Assembly (NCBI GenBank): GCA_963676655.2
Contig: CAXXKX010000002.1
Span: 1,116,001-1,180,000 of the forward strand
Direction of reading: 5' to 3'
Length of the DNA: 64,000 bases
Source: G963676655 sp963676655
GTDB lineage: Bacteria > Verrucomicrobiota > Lentisphaeria > Victivallales > Victivallaceae
Every line of letters begins with the position of its first letter. The first letter of the stretch is position 1. This document shows, piece after piece, positions 1 to 7,713 of this stretch. Both the position numbers and the translations under genes were made by a program. The notes below the pieces were generated by a model that worked only from the letters and a program-made list of their open reading frames with translations, did not search any database and was not told the DNA's origin.

Positions 1-469
1 CGAAAACTGAATCCATTGCCAGGTAAACTTCTGAATTCTTTTTCACTCGACTCTGCTTATAGGCGCTCATCCGGTCGTTCATGCCGATCCCCGTGGCGTA
101 ATAACCGCCCCAACTGTTATACAAAGTTCTTTGGCCGTCTTTGGTGGTACTGGTTGCTCCGGTACCGGTCAGACTTGGACAGGTCAGCGGATCAACGTTC
201 GGCAGATACTTATATTCGACGAATGCCGTGGTCCAGTTTTTGTTAGTCGTTGAGAACGGATACAACCCCATGTGCAGCGGATAGAAGCCGTCGCTGTCAT
301 CGACATACATGTTGAACGCCAGACCGACCTGTTTCTCATTATTCAGGCATTTTATGGCCTTTGCCTTGTCCCGCGCCTGGTTCAGGGCGGGCAGCAGCAT
401 ACTGGCGAGGATTGCGATGATCGCGATCACGACCAACAGTTCGATGAGGGTGAAAATTCGTTTTTTCAT
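1..469 (-). CDS. Prepilin-type N-terminal cleavage/methylation domain protein (partial, runs off window start)
   Basis: The reading frame is open from an ATG at 469 to the window edge, so the C-terminus is missing (156 codons visible). The N-terminus is MKKRIFTLIELLVVIA, a type IV prepilin/pseudopilin leader with the conserved Glu five residues after the Phe, followed by a hydrophobic helix and PALNQARDKAKAIKCLNN. This is the arrangement of DUF1559-like secreted pseudopilins that are greatly expanded in Lentisphaerota. Their precise role (type II secretion or surface structures) is not known. The start codon overlaps the stop of the upstream glycosidase as ATGA, so the two are probably translationally coupled. 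A second prepilin sits at 17535-18260 and a third at 61234-62040. Confidence 0.88.
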   Translation of the reverse strand, partial: MKKRIFTLIELLVVIAIIAILASMLLPALNQARDKAKAIKCLNNEKQVGLAFNMYVDDSDGFYPLHMGLYPFSTTNKNWTTAFVEYKYLPNVDPLTCPSLTGTGATSTTKDGQRTLYNSWGGYYATGIGMNDRMSAYKQSRVKKNSEVYLAMDSVF

Positions 470-2109
470 TTTTCCATCTCCTGTGTTTGCTTGATGAATT
501 GATTTGAAGAAATATGGTTTGAACTTCTCGAGAAAATCATATCTATATACAAGGTGGCCGACCAGCCGTAGTCGTGGAATACCTGATGAAAGGAATTCGG
601 AATATTTTTCGCCTTGCGGAGCAGGGCCGGCGGCGGGGTTTCATCGCGGTCGTCCATAAATTCAAAGAACGTGCCGTATTCAAGATACAAGTGTTCCTGT
701 TCGGCAATTGTTTTGTTGATGATCATATCGGCTTCCTGGTTCAGCCCGTAACGTTTGAACCCTTCGGCGATAAGGCAGTTGATATTAACCCAGACCGGCC
801 CGCGCCACATGTCTTTTTGATAGAATTCCTCGCTTTTCCGGGATATGGATGGAATGATTAATGGAGTTCCGAATGATTCCGGGTCATTGAGGTGATCCGC
901 CAGTTTCCGGGCCTGCAGAGGCGAGGCCGCGCCGCAAAGCAGCGGCAGAAAACCGGAACTGGCGAGGACTTCTGACTTTCTCCCCAGAGTTACGTCGTAG
1001 TCAACATAGAATTGGGCGTCTTCATCCCAAAGGTGTTCATTGATCAAACCGCAAAGTTTCTGGTAACGCTTGAGCCACATGCTGACATCTTCATCCAACC
1101 CGAGGGTTGCGGCGAATTCCGCCATGATTTCACATTCACGGGCGATAAACGAATTGAAATCAGTTGCGTCAAGCTGATCGGCGCAGTCGAAACGCGGCGA
1201 ATTATCCATGCCGCTTTCTCCGCTGCGGCAGGTTTCGTTAGCTTCGATATGCCACTCCAGCAAACCAGCTCCATCGCTGTCGCGATTTGCCAGGTCCCAT
1301 TCTATATATCCCTTCAGGGCGGGATAGCATTTTCGCAGCCATTCCGGGGCGTCTTCAACTTCCAGTACTTTCTGCACGCCGAGAGCCAGAACGGGAGGTT
1401 GAGTCATTGTGTGAATTCGATCCGGGGTCGCGTCCAGGGCGATAAAGCCGTCTTTACGCTGACAGTCAAGAACGGCGGAAATTATATCGCGCGCCATTTG
1501 CGGATCAAGATGACGCAGTCCCATGGCATGGAAAACCGAGTCCCACAACCACATCCGCTGATGCGGCCATCGGTCCGGAGTGCTCCACAGGTGCTTGATC
1601 TGGCCTTCCGGAGAACACAGCATGGTTTTCAACTGGGAACAGGCTTTATATAATGCCCGTTCTGTGTTGTCATGGATATTTTCCGGAATTTGCAGTGAAT
1701 CCAGCCAGGACTGCCGGTTGCTGATAATTTCCGGAAGTGACAAATTGATATATTCGGGTTTGAAATATTCGGTAACTCCGATCAGCGTCAGGTTATCATT
1801 TTGCATGACTGATATTGCCGGAGCAGGGTTGCTGAATTCAATATGCCCGGAGATAAGGACATGCCAGGCATCGGGCATCGCGCCTTTGATGCCGTCAATA
1901 TCAAAGAAATCTCCGCCCAGTAATATTTGTTTCGGTGCCGCGTCGGAAAATTTGATATTGCCGCGTTCGACCGGCAGTTTTATTTCAAAGCCGGTATAAT
2001 CGTAGGCAGTACGCAATACCAGACCGTTTTTAAAATCTGTTTTTCCGTCGATTCCGGAGAACGCGAACAGTTGTCCAGGTCCCCAGACGTTTAAAATATT
2101 TCTTTTCAT
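466..2109 (-). CDS. MGH1/GH63-like (alpha/alpha)6-barrel glycoside hydrolase
   Basis: A 547-residue protein without a signal peptide. From about residue 160 it has the features of the mannosylglycerate hydrolase/GH63 C-terminal barrel: TPDRWPHQRMWLWDSVFH (substrate-pocket W-D), an ESGMDNSPRFD segment (the Asp position usually acts as acid in this clan), DMWRGPVWVNINCLIAEG, and a C-terminal LEYGTFFEF stretch carrying candidate catalytic Glu residues. It probably hydrolyses an alpha-linked glucosyl or mannosyl oligosaccharide in the cytoplasm, but the substrate cannot be read from sequence. It shares an ATGA overlap with the downstream prepilin gene and is divergent from an AraC regulator, which is its likely controller. 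Confidence 0.8.
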   Translation of the reverse strand: MKRNILNVWGPGQLFAFSGIDGKTDFKNGLVLRTAYDYTGFEIKLPVERGNIKFSDAAPKQILLGGDFFDIDGIKGAMPDAWHVLISGHIEFSNPAPAISVMQNDNLTLIGVTEYFKPEYINLSLPEIISNRQSWLDSLQIPENIHDNTERALYKACSQLKTMLCSPEGQIKHLWSTPDRWPHQRMWLWDSVFHAMGLRHLDPQMARDIISAVLDCQRKDGFIALDATPDRIHTMTQPPVLALGVQKVLEVEDAPEWLRKCYPALKGYIEWDLANRDSDGAGLLEWHIEANETCRSGESGMDNSPRFDCADQLDATDFNSFIARECEIMAEFAATLGLDEDVSMWLKRYQKLCGLINEHLWDEDAQFYVDYDVTLGRKSEVLASSGFLPLLCGAASPLQARKLADHLNDPESFGTPLIIPSISRKSEEFYQKDMWRGPVWVNINCLIAEGFKRYGLNQEADMIINKTIAEQEHLYLEYGTFFEFMDDRDETPPPALLRKAKNIPNSFHQVFHDYGWSATLYIDMIFSRSSNHISSNQFIKQTQEMEK

Positions 2110-2166
2110 TAATTTCTCTTTTTTATTTGAGATTACTAAGTTTGTATATATTATATAGTCTTTGAA

Positions 2167-2195
2167 TTGACAAATCTATAGTAAAGTATTATATT
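2167..2195 (+). promoter_or_regulatory. Sigma-70 promoter of the AraC gene
   Basis: TTGACA at 2167-2172, a 17-bp spacer, and TATATT at 2190-2195, about 50 bp ahead of the AraC start at 2247. The -10 overlaps the -10 of the opposing promoter for the glycosidase. Confidence 0.6.
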
Positions 2196-2215
2196 TATAT
2201 ATGATATATCGTCAA
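2188..2215 (-). promoter_or_regulatory. Sigma-70 promoter of the glycosidase/prepilin unit
   Basis: On the minus strand TTGACG (2215-2210), a 16-bp spacer and TATAAT (2193-2188). It lies about 80 bp before the glycosidase start at 2109. The -10 element occupies the same bases as the -10 of the promoter reading the other way. Confidence 0.6.
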
Positions 2216-2246
2216 AAGTATTTGAATTTATGAAAAGGGTCGAATA

Positions 2247-3161
2247 ATGAGTCGTAAACGGGATTTGGGACTTTATTCGGATAACGGGATAACTCGTTTA
2301 TGCGGTTCACCATACCGGCGTTACTACACCAGAAAATATTACCGCAACCCGCCGGTGGCCAATACCCCGGAAGATAATCTGCTGCGCCTCGACAATATCG
2401 GCGAAGAACATACGGTAAAAGGTTATTGGCGCAGTCGTATTCACGCTGAATTATTTTCGATTGAATTTGTCCTTGAAGGATCAATGCTTTTCGTTCAGGA
2501 CGGCAAGAAGTACCAGGTTGATGGCGGAAGTGTTTTTTTTGTTCATCCGGGCAGAAATAACGAGTTCCGTACCGGTCCCGGTAAATCCTGCCACAAATTG
2601 GCGGTCGCGATCAGCGGAGGCTGTCTAAGCCGGGTGCTGAACACTTCCGGTTTGTCGGAAGTAGATGTTTTAAAACTGGATGAACCGGATGAATTTGAAA
2701 AGATTATCCGGCGCGGCGCGTTGGAACTGGAAGAACGGACGCCCGGATTCAGGCAGCGGGCTTTTTTGCTGTGCAATGAGATTTTTTATCTCTTAACACA
2801 AAATCTGCATCATGCCAGTCTGCCGGTGAAACTGCGCGAGGCGCTTGACTTGATGGAATTTCAGTTGGCAACTCCTCTAACCTTGAATGATATATGCAGC
2901 CAATTGAAAATAAGTCCCTCGTCGCTCGGACGTCTTTTCAAAGAACACCTGGGGGAAACCCCGATTGAACATTTGATCTCAATGCGGATGGCGGAGGCTG
3001 AGAGTCTTTTGAATGACATGGAAATGGGGTATTCAATAAAAGAAATATCCCGTCGGGTCGGCTATTCGAACCAACTCTATTTTTCCGCCGAATTCAAGAA
3101 ACGTTTCGGAATGTCCCCGGGAAATTATCGTTCAGGCTTTGTTAATTCCCGGGAACAATGA
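2247..3161 (+). CDS. AraC family transcriptional regulator
   Basis: 304 residues. The N-terminal half (about 50-165) resembles the cupin-type ligand-binding domain of AraC proteins, with FVLEGSMLFVQDGKKY and a FFVHPGRNNEF stretch. The C-terminal 100 residues are a double helix-turn-helix: LTLNDICSQLKISPSSLGRL then IKEISRRVGYSNQLYFSAEF and the terminal FGMSPGNYR signature. It is transcribed divergently from the glycosidase gene across a 137-bp gap with overlapping promoters, which suggests it controls that gene in response to a sugar. The ATG follows a weak AAAAGGG site. Confidence 0.9.
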   Translation: MSRKRDLGLYSDNGITRLCGSPYRRYYTRKYYRNPPVANTPEDNLLRLDNIGEEHTVKGYWRSRIHAELFSIEFVLEGSMLFVQDGKKYQVDGGSVFFVHPGRNNEFRTGPGKSCHKLAVAISGGCLSRVLNTSGLSEVDVLKLDEPDEFEKIIRRGALELEERTPGFRQRAFLLCNEIFYLLTQNLHHASLPVKLREALDLMEFQLATPLTLNDICSQLKISPSSLGRLFKEHLGETPIEHLISMRMAEAESLLNDMEMGYSIKEISRRVGYSNQLYFSAEFKKRFGMSPGNYRSGFVNSREQ

Positions 3162-3168
3162 CCGCTTA

Positions 3169-5361
3169 TTATCTTCTGCCGCGAAAACGTCCGCCGCCCT
3201 CGAATCTTGAATAATTCCTCTGGTAACTTCTGTAATTACCCCGGTTTCTGGATTCATAATGAGCTTCCAGGTCGGACGCGTCACGGTTATAAACCCGGTT
3301 ACGGTTATATGATGTATTTGATTTGGTCGACGGCCATTGATAACCGCGATTTTGATTAGTTGTATATGAGGTATTCGATTTAGTCGTTGACCATTGATGA
3401 CCGGGTCTGGAGTATCTGGACTCCTGTTGCGATTTGCGGAACTGATTGGTTCTGGCCCATTTCCCATTCTGCTGTTGTTCCCAGCCGTTGGCGGTACGCC
3501 GGTAGATGTTGCCCTGTTGGTCGGTGAAAACATTGTTTTCAGCACGTCGCCGGGTATTGACCACGGTTGCTCCGGGAGTTCCTTTGAACGCGGTTGCTCC
3601 GGGGCGGGTATATGGGGTGACTCCTGGCCTGGTATCGGGAATCTGTCCCGGTCGCCGGTACGGCTTCCGGTCATATATAACAGCCCGGTTGCCCCAGTTC
3701 GTATAGCGGTTTACGACATTATGGTGCAGATAGTTGTGATAGTGGTTAATCGGGGGATATCTGCGATACCAGCCCCAGCCGCAGCCGCCGCCAATAATCC
3801 AGCCGCCGGTATTGGGATTGTAAACAGCCCTGAATCCATAAGTCATCGGACGGCAGTAATAGACTCCGCCATACCAGTCGTTGTACTCGTACCCGGTTCC
3901 GTAGACCACGGTATTGTCATAGACGTATGAGCCGTTATAGCCAGGGGTGTATCCGCAATACGCGTATTGGTCATTCGAATCATAAACCTGTGCGTATTTT
4001 ACATTATAAAGCGGATTGTCCGGCGGCAGGGAGTCGATTTCCGGTGGAACTTTAACGCATACCTTCCATGGTCCTTCTGCCGAATTAGCTTCAAACCATA
4101 CTGCATCTTTACAGCAGTAATACCGGTTGTTGATCTTCAATACTGAAAATTGAGTATTGATCGCATACTGCATATTTGTTCCTTTGATATCTTGAAAGGC
4201 CGGTTTGCCGTCATAGGTAACATTGATGGTTGCGCTGCGGTTTATTCGTGCGGTCTGCGGTACCTGAGCTTCCAGGACCGCATCTCTTGCCTCTTCCGTC
4301 CCGGCAACACTGGCCAGAACATGCCCTTTGACGCTGTCTTCCGGGATTTCCTGGAAGTTTTTGGGCAGTTGGGTGGAGGCTATATAAGTCCAGCCTTGAG
4401 TTGGATTGTCAGACGTGAACCAACGACCGGCGATCAGAACATAATAACGCTGGGTCGCAATATCCAGAAAGGCGTCAGTGTCGGTATTGTTTATATACAG
4501 CAGTCCGGAATTTCCCAACGGGGAAAACTGCGGAGTGCCGCGGCATACGATAAGTTCAGCCGGTTTGGTTGCCACGATGACTTCCGGCATCGTATCGCCT
4601 TTGGCATTTTTTTCAATATCGATATAGTCGGTTTCTTTGGCCGCGTAACTGGCAACGGCAGCCGGAACTGTAACGGCTTGCTTCCATTCGCCGGTCAGGT
4701 TGGAGGTTGTTACCCATTCTTTCCTGATTTGCATATAATATGATTGATTGCCGGTATCCAGAAGAATCAAAGCCGGAGTATTGATTACCCGCATCAGGCT
4801 GGTTCCTTTGATTTTTTCAAGCTTCGGCGTGCCGTGAATCGGAACCAGAACCGTGGGATGGTCGCGCAGAATGATTTCCGGAGGAGTGGTATTTAACTGC
4901 AGAGCGGCAGCTTTGGCCCGATCCGCCAGGTCGAGCATTGCCAGAAGCCGGTCCAATGAAATATCAAAATCCCAGTCAACTGATTCTTTGCGGATCAGCT
5001 TATCCAGTTTTCTAAGTTTTTCATCCGTTTTACCCGGAAACACTGCTTTCGGAACGGTTACGGACAGCATCTTGACGGTTCTGCTGGTTCGGTCAATTTC
5101 GACCTTTGCGTTCAGCCACATAGCGCCGAATACCGGTTCTGACTTGCCTTCTTTTTTAAACGAAAAAGCGGCCCTTGCAGTGATTCTATCTCCTTTCATT
5201 GATTCCAACTGAGGCTGATAAACTGTCAGGACGCCTTTAATGTTTTCTTTGTTGATATTTATGGCGCGCGGCCAGGGGGAGGTTGCCGGCTCCGTGTTTT
5301 GGGCTCCGGCGTACATCACCCCGGATATTGTCGTCAATATGATTAATATTCCTGTTTTCAT
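3169..5361 (-). CDS. Secreted multi-repeat protein of the type often named carbohydrate-binding family V/XII
   Basis: 730 residues with a signal peptide (MKTGILIILTTISGVMYAGA). It contains successive W-F..GPW modules: NQSYYMQIRKEWVTTSNLTGEW, QRYYVLIAGRWF..GWTYI and NRYYCCKDAVWF..GPWKV. These are followed by a Tyr/Gly-rich region (residues about 440-560) and a basic tail rich in Asn, Arg, Tyr and Gly ending GGRFRGRR. The modules match proteins that databases label carbohydrate-binding V/XII, but no sugar ligand is established. It is likely periplasmic or surface exposed. The 3' end is only 8 bp from the convergent AraC stop. Function unknown. Confidence 0.7.
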   Translation of the reverse strand: MKTGILIILTTISGVMYAGAQNTEPATSPWPRAININKENIKGVLTVYQPQLESMKGDRITARAAFSFKKEGKSEPVFGAMWLNAKVEIDRTSRTVKMLSVTVPKAVFPGKTDEKLRKLDKLIRKESVDWDFDISLDRLLAMLDLADRAKAAALQLNTTPPEIILRDHPTVLVPIHGTPKLEKIKGTSLMRVINTPALILLDTGNQSYYMQIRKEWVTTSNLTGEWKQAVTVPAAVASYAAKETDYIDIEKNAKGDTMPEVIVATKPAELIVCRGTPQFSPLGNSGLLYINNTDTDAFLDIATQRYYVLIAGRWFTSDNPTQGWTYIASTQLPKNFQEIPEDSVKGHVLASVAGTEEARDAVLEAQVPQTARINRSATINVTYDGKPAFQDIKGTNMQYAINTQFSVLKINNRYYCCKDAVWFEANSAEGPWKVCVKVPPEIDSLPPDNPLYNVKYAQVYDSNDQYAYCGYTPGYNGSYVYDNTVVYGTGYEYNDWYGGVYYCRPMTYGFRAVYNPNTGGWIIGGGCGWGWYRRYPPINHYHNYLHHNVVNRYTNWGNRAVIYDRKPYRRPGQIPDTRPGVTPYTRPGATAFKGTPGATVVNTRRRAENNVFTDQQGNIYRRTANGWEQQQNGKWARTNQFRKSQQESRYSRPGHQWSTTKSNTSYTTNQNRGYQWPSTKSNTSYNRNRVYNRDASDLEAHYESRNRGNYRSYQRNYSRFEGGGRFRGRR

Positions 5362-5495
5362 CTCCTGCTCCTTTTGTTGATTTTTATATTTAATCTAAAA
5401 TATATAACAGGTTATTTTACCTGTGATTTCAGGTGTTGCTGAATGAATTTATTTCCAGTTTCCGCAAGCAGGTAACCGGGGCACTTGAATTTCTC

Positions 5496-5864
5496 TCAGT
5501 CGGCCAAAAGTTCCACCCCGATTGCGGCTGCGGTGGCAATGTTTTCTTCACTCACCAGGCACTTTCCTTTTTCAAAGTCCAGGTCTGACAACTGCAAATG
5601 TTTGAATTGAGAAAATCCTGCTTTTTTCAAACATTTTGCCGCACAGGAAGAGGGACATCCATCAATAGCCAGTATTTTTTCAGCCTCCCGGGTTATATCC
5701 ATTACCGAGTTAACCCGGCCGCCGATACCGGCAAGACAGATCATCTTGCCGTCACCATATCTTGAAAGCATTCTGGCGGCACGGTCCGCAATATCTCCCA
5801 CATCAGACGCCCCGGAACACGCAAAGATCAATTTATTTTCATCGCTGTATTTTCTCTCGTCCAT
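5496..5864 (-). CDS. DGC-domain putative zinc-binding protein
   Basis: 122 residues from the ATG at 5864, preferred over an upstream in-frame ATG at 5894 because AAAGGAAAGGAAAT lies directly before it. The protein shows the DGC-family pattern: an early Cys in FACSGASDVGDIADRAAR, a central CLAGIGGRV, then IDGCPSSCAAKCLKKAGF, a DGC plus Cys cluster suited to metal binding. DGC proteins are small, cytoplasmic and of unknown function, and often sit near redox or metal genes. Here the gene stands alone between the secreted repeat protein and the small heat-shock genes. Confidence 0.8.
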   Translation of the reverse strand: MDERKYSDENKLIFACSGASDVGDIADRAARMLSRYGDGKMICLAGIGGRVNSVMDITREAEKILAIDGCPSSCAAKCLKKAGFSQFKHLQLSDLDFEKGKCLVSEENIATAAAIGVELLAD

Positions 5865-6043
5865 ATTTCCTTTCCTTTCAACCAGCTCCTTCATACTAAA
5901 ATTCTAAACGACCGATTCTTACTTGTCAATAGCGGATTCGCTTATTTAACGTTCTTTTAGCGATGTTTTTATCATATAAGGAGTAAATACCTGAAAATGC
6001 GGGTGAATGCCGCTTGACGTCAAATTTATAATTCCAACATGCT

Positions 6044-6077
6044 AAAAAAAAGGAAGCCGGACATTAGTCCGACTTCC
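6044..6077 (-). terminator. Rho-independent terminator of the hsp20 pair
   Basis: On the minus strand GGAAGTCGGAC, loop TAAT, GTCCGGCTTCC (11 bp with one G-T pair) followed by eight T. It lies about 20 bp after the stop at 6096. Confidence 0.88.
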
Positions 6078-6095
6078 AGTCTGGATAAGATTTGT

Positions 6096-6485
6096 TCAGC
6101 CCGTGCTGACTTTGATCCTCTTGGGCTGCGCTTCTTTCGCTTTGGGCAGACAAAGTTTGAGGACCCCGTCTTTCAGCGACGCCTTGATTCCGCTTTGGTC
6201 GATAGAATTGCCCAGCGTGAATTTTCGTTCGTAATTTCCACTCCTGTATTCATGGTGACATGTGGTATATTTTTCCATGACATCGGAGTTGAAAAATCCT
6301 TTGATTGTCAATTCCTGACCATCAAGTTGAATATCCACTCCTTTGTCATTTACTCCCGGCATATCGGCCCAGATAGTCAGGCAGGAGCCGTTTTCGACGA
6401 TATCAATTTTCGGCCGGTATACCACTGCGGATTTTTCTTCTTTGGCCAATGCTTTGTCAGCGCCTTTTACCATTTCGTTTTTCAT
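6096..6485 (-). CDS. Small heat-shock protein (Hsp20/alpha-crystallin family)
   Basis: 129 residues with a short N-terminal arm and an alpha-crystallin domain from about residue 25. It contains ADMPGVNDKGVDIQLDGQEL, ERKFTLGNSIDQSGIKASLKDGVLKLCLPK, the conserved A-x-x-x-N/D-G-V-L motif (here ASLKDGVL), and a C-terminal PKRIKVS segment. It is an ATP-independent holdase chaperone. The start lies 11 bp after the stop of a second hsp20 gene and is preceded by an AAGGAGGTG site, so they form an operon ending in a strong terminator. Confidence 0.93.
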   Translation of the reverse strand: MKNEMVKGADKALAKEEKSAVVYRPKIDIVENGSCLTIWADMPGVNDKGVDIQLDGQELTIKGFFNSDVMEKYTTCHHEYRSGNYERKFTLGNSIDQSGIKASLKDGVLKLCLPKAKEAQPKRIKVSTG

Positions 6486-6496
6486 GATGCACCTCC

Positions 6497-6916
6497 TTAG
6501 TCCAAAGATACTTCAATTTTCTTGGGTTTGGCTGCTTCCGCCAGGGGCAGCTTGATCAGTAGTACGCCGTTTTTGTATTGAGCATGAACCGAGCTCTGCT
6601 CAATGTCGTAAGGCAGCGTAAATGACCTTGTAAAGCTTCCGAAAGACCTTTCCTGCTTGATGTATTTTTCTTCATCATCAAGCTTTACTGGCATTCTTTC
6701 GCCTTTAATGGTTATGGTTTTGCCTTCACAGGTAATATCCAGGCTGTTGGCATCAATTCCCGGGATGTCGGCGGTCAAAATCAACTCATCCTCTCCTGAA
6801 TAAATGTTCACCGGCGGAAAATCCCCGCCGAAGCCTGAAAATCCCATGTAGTGGTTAAAAAGACTGTCCATTTCCTGGCGCAGTCTCCCGACATAATCTG
6901 GTGTTGACCACATCAT
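6497..6916 (-). CDS. Small heat-shock protein (Hsp20/alpha-crystallin family)
   Basis: 139 residues. An N-terminal arm (MMWSTPDYVGRLRQEMDSLF) precedes the alpha-crystallin domain with ADIPGIDANSLDITCEGKTI, RSFGSFTRSFTLPYDIE, AQYKNGVLLIKLPLAE and the terminal PKKIEVS. AGAGGTG precedes the start. It is the first gene of a two-gene hsp20 operon. Small heat-shock proteins often occur as tandem paralogs that co-assemble. The upstream 230 bp hold a sigma-54-like promoter and repeated TGTGACA boxes, and no CIRCE element. Confidence 0.93.
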   Translation of the reverse strand: MMWSTPDYVGRLRQEMDSLFNHYMGFSGFGGDFPPVNIYSGEDELILTADIPGIDANSLDITCEGKTITIKGERMPVKLDDEEKYIKQERSFGSFTRSFTLPYDIEQSSVHAQYKNGVLLIKLPLAEAAKPKKIEVSLD

Positions 6917-6995
6917 TTTTACACCTCTTTTTTTTTATGGATTTGCCTTTTTATCCGGTTTACTCCGTGTAAACCGTTCTTTCGCCTTAAATAAC

Positions 6996-7012
6996 AACAG
7001 ATACCGTGCCAG
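6996..7012 (-). promoter_or_regulatory. Sigma-54-like promoter of the hsp20 operon
   Basis: The minus strand reads TGGCACG (7011-7005), four bases, then CTGT, with the -24 GG and the -12 G at the correct 12-bp offset. The -24 block is a perfect consensus, but the -12 has GT where GC is expected. A competing sigma-70 candidate is TTGACA (7065-7060) with an AT-rich -10 near 7043-7038. Confidence 0.42.
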
Positions 7013-7099
7013 AATTGACAGATAATTCTCCAAAATATTAATATTCAATAATTTGAGTTTGTCAAGGACGGAGTGATGTTTTTATTGCCTCTTCAGCAA

Positions 7100-7151
7100 T
7101 GTGACAAATTGACTCATTCAGTGTGTCACAACTTCGTGAAAAAATGTCACA
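7100..7151. promoter_or_regulatory. Repeated TGTGACA/TGTCACA operator-like boxes upstream of hsp20
   Basis: TGTGACA at 7100-7106, then its inverted form TGTCACA at 7124-7130 and again at 7145-7151, with 24-bp and 21-bp spacing. They are 90-150 bp upstream of the sigma-54-like promoter, the usual distance for enhancer-binding sites. Binding of any protein is inferred only. Confidence 0.45.
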
Positions 7152-7189
7152 CTATTGCATGCTTGCTGGAGTCGACAACATGAACCAGG

Positions 7190-7684
7190 TTATTTTGTTT
7201 TATTTCTCAAGCTATTGATACATTGAGTCCATTCAGAGCATGCGTCATTATCTTGTTCGCTAACAGAGTTTGAACTGTGAATTGGCGGTTGGCATGCATG
7301 TACTTCTTCAAGGTAAATGCTAGGTTCCATTATTACTGATTGAATTATAAAAACATAAATAACCCAAAACGAAAGGGAAAAAGATAAATGTTTCAAGGAG
7401 TTGATAATTCGTGATTCAAGCTTGAAAAAGATATGCCAGATTAATAATAATACAGGTATCAATGTGATAAAACAAAACCAGTTTCCAGGTTCAAATAACA
7501 GAGGGTAAAGAACGCAGTTTGAATAGTTGAACTTGTAATATTTAGCTAAAGCGTCGCATATTGTCGATGTGAAAATATATGTGAATATCGCCGTCATCAT
7601 CCATATAAACAGCACTAGAAAATGTATAAATGTCAAATAGCAATAGTGTCTATGATTCAGCTTGTTGTGTTTCCTCTCTTTCAT
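7190..7684 (-). CDS. Hypothetical membrane protein
   Basis: 164 residues from ATG 7684, chosen because AAGGAG ends 7 nt before it; the GTG at 7690 is too close to that site. Three hydrophobic segments are visible: YLTFIHFLVLFIWMMTAIF (about 15-38), WFCFITLIPVLLLIWHIFF (about 70-88) and LSFSLSFWVIYVFIIQSVI (about 100-118). They are followed by a polar, Cys-containing tail of about 45 residues. No family is recognised. It lies downstream of recD on the same strand with a 29-bp gap and may be read from the recCBD operon. Confidence 0.6.
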   Translation of the reverse strand: MKERKHNKLNHRHYCYLTFIHFLVLFIWMMTAIFTYIFTSTICDALAKYYKFNYSNCVLYPLLFEPGNWFCFITLIPVLLLIWHIFFKLESRIINSLKHLSFSLSFWVIYVFIIQSVIMEPSIYLEEVHACQPPIHSSNSVSEQDNDACSEWTQCINSLRNKTK

Positions 7685-7713
7685 CTCCACTCTCCTTGAG
7701 ACATTAATTTGAA

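Noticed and set aside
6920..7160. CIRCE (HrcA) heat-shock element upstream of hsp20
   Set aside because: No TTAGCACTC-N9-GAGTGCTAA-like inverted repeat is present.
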